Below, piece by piece: positions 6,290 through 7,461 of a stretch of 7,461 nucleotides of DNA. Positions within the stretch are counted from its first letter, which is position 1, and each line of letters opens with the position of its first letter. The translations under genes and the position numbers were made by a program. The stretch covers positions 1-7,461 of the forward strand of contig JANWJY010000106.1 in assembly GCA_025451715.1 (NCBI GenBank). Direction: 5' to 3'. The notes under the pieces were generated by a model that was not told the DNA's origin, did no database searches, and saw nothing but the letters and a program-made list of their open reading frames with translations. The stretch is from Fimbriimonadaceae bacterium. Lineage in GTDB: Bacteria; Armatimonadota; Fimbriimonadia; Fimbriimonadales; Fimbriimonadaceae.

Positions 6290-6293
6290 GGCC

Positions 6294-7461
6294 ATGGTTT
6301 CGTCTGCCCCGCTGAAGTCTGCTTCGTTAGTTCTCGCGTTGTGCGCGGCGATCCTTGCAAACGCGCAGGACTGGAGCTCTCAAGGCAGCATCACTTCGAG
6401 GCAGTACCAGAACCAGATTCGTGAGGGGAACACGGTCACCGCGACGGACTTCTTTACTCTCGAGTACTCGGTAGACACGTGGATTGAAGACACGGGGCTT
6501 AGGAGCGGACCGTATCTGAACTGCACCAACAAGTGCAAGGGGAAAGTGCACAAGAGCCACCCGACGTGCGACTTCTCTTGCGACGAGAAGTGCACGGAGG
6601 TGCACAAGACGACGGTCAAGGGGAACTACACCCCGGACCGTGCCGCGATGAACGCCGCGACCCAGGCAGCAAATGGGCTTGCGGCGAAGGGCGGAGGCAC
6701 GAACTCGCCTTCGGACTGGTCTCACCGGGTCAGCCAGGCTCTCGCACAGTTCCGCGACGAGGCAAAGAAGAAGAAGACCTTTGAAATGCCGCATGCTGGG
6801 CCGTGTTCGGGGCGCAGTTGGTGGGTCGGGTCGAAACAGTTCCTGTTCCACGTGCGCGGCACCATGAAGAAGGTCGGGTACAGGATGAGCCGCGGAATGA
6901 GGACGCCGATCAACGAGACCGTCGGTATGCACGAGTCGGTCGTTGCGTACGCGGACATCGTGCAGGACGAGCCGCACGAGAAGCACGACTGGACGGCCTG
7001 CAAGTGCATTGGTGAAGAAGATCAGCGAGTCGATTGGAACGAAGTCTTTGAGGGATTGAAGGAGTACTTCAACAATCAGGCGGAAGAGCAAGAGGCCGCG
7101 ATGTGCGGCACGGCCGCAGTCCTCATGAAGAACAAGGCGGGCGAGCATGTTGATCCGGTTGATTCGAAGATCACGGTGAAGCCGGCGGACATGAACCGGT
7201 GTGTTGTCGAGGTCGAGAACGGCACTGGCCAAGACGTAGAGGTGACGATCCCGGCAGGCACCGTGTTCGAGGCCGTGAACAAGGCCGACCAAGACATGTC
7301 CTCCCTCGTCACAACCAAAGGGTTCGTCCTAGCAGGACGCATTGGGAGGCTTTATGTGAGCCTTGGGCCCGTGCAAGACCCGACCACAGTGCAGCTTCCC
7401 GTGCGATGGGCCTGCCTCAATATCAAGAAGAAGGAGCCTTCGCCAGGCAGTCGGTATCGGA
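6294..7461 (+). CDS. secreted cysteine-rich protein of unknown function (C-terminus cut by window edge)
   Basis: An open frame of 389 codons with no stop before the right edge. An in-frame TAG directly upstream (6288-6290) fixes ATG 6294 as the first start. The N-terminus is a signal peptide (SASLVLALCAAILANA, cleavage near residue 24); Cys17 is not in a lipobox, as Leu precedes it. The mature part holds 11 cysteines: a cluster at 77, 81, 92, 96 and 100 (C-x3-C-x10-C-x3-C-x3-C) with histidines at 86, 89 and 104, then singles at 171, 271, 303 and 374 and a CKC pair at 236/238. The middle is charged and Lys-rich with no membrane span. From about 302 there is a beta-rich segment (VEVENGTGQDVEVTIPAGTVFE) of a kind seen in secreted domains with a 'tipaGtvf' strand. 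The cluster could bind metal or form disulfides. I do not recognise the family. It is divergent from the FHA gene with 78 bp between the starts. Confidence 0.8.
   Translation, partial: MVSSAPLKSASLVLALCAAILANAQDWSSQGSITSRQYQNQIREGNTVTATDFFTLEYSVDTWIEDTGLRSGPYLNCTNKCKGKVHKSHPTCDFSCDEKCTEVHKTTVKGNYTPDRAAMNAATQAANGLAAKGGGTNSPSDWSHRVSQALAQFRDEAKKKKTFEMPHAGPCSGRSWWVGSKQFLFHVRGTMKKVGYRMSRGMRTPINETVGMHESVVAYADIVQDEPHEKHDWTACKCIGEEDQRVDWNEVFEGLKEYFNNQAEEQEAAMCGTAAVLMKNKAGEHVDPVDSKITVKPADMNRCVVEVENGTGQDVEVTIPAGTVFEAVNKADQDMSSLVTTKGFVLAGRIGRLYVSLGPVQDPTTVQLPVRWACLNIKKKEPSPGSRYR

Noticed and set aside
6327..7292. Minus-strand open frame of 321 codons near the right edge
   Set aside because: The plus-strand frame from 6294 has a signal peptide and ordered Cys spacing and stays open to the edge; the minus frame is rich in Arg, His and Leu with no motifs.

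Overview
The window carries seven protein genes, two of them cut by the window ends. It looks like a bacterial chromosome of moderately high GC (about 58-60% by eye). The PEP-CTERM tails imply an organism with an outer envelope and an exosortase. Together with a full-length RNase J and a membrane protein with paired FHA domains, this fits Armatimonadota (Fimbriimonas-like) best. That placement is an inference of moderate to low confidence; Planctomycetota, Verrucomicrobiota or another phylum remain possible.

Layout: (1) At 1-245 on the minus strand is the N-terminal part of an alpha/beta hydrolase with an HGGPG oxyanion motif, running off the left edge and divergent from (2) rnj, encoding ribonuclease J (326-1978, +). 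(3) Next comes a same-strand tandem array of three paralogous secreted PEP-CTERM proteins (2080-2880, 3034-3837, 4044-4853). All have a signal peptide, a cysteine-free, Gly/Asn/Ser-rich extracellular domain and a C-terminal VPEPG-hydrophobic-RRRR sorting tail. The second and third copies are clearly the closest pair and share a conserved element 28-29 nt upstream of their start codons. The second and third genes are each followed by a hairpin terminator. (4) Convergent with the array is a polytopic membrane protein with a degenerate FHA domain followed by a canonical one (6215-4911, -). (5) Divergent from it is a secreted, cysteine-rich protein of unknown function (6294 to the right edge, +), preceded by a dyad that overlaps a good -10 box lying only five bases before the ATG, suggesting a leaderless transcript.

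How they may work together: the three PEP-CTERM proteins look like products of gene duplication that are exported by Sec and then sorted by an exosortase encoded elsewhere; no exosortase lies in this window. RNase J is a housekeeping RNA-decay enzyme, and its position next to the array may be chance. The FHA protein should read threonine phosphorylation at the membrane. No functional link between it and its neighbours can be shown from sequence alone. No RNA genes, insertion sequences, CRISPR arrays or attachment sites were seen.
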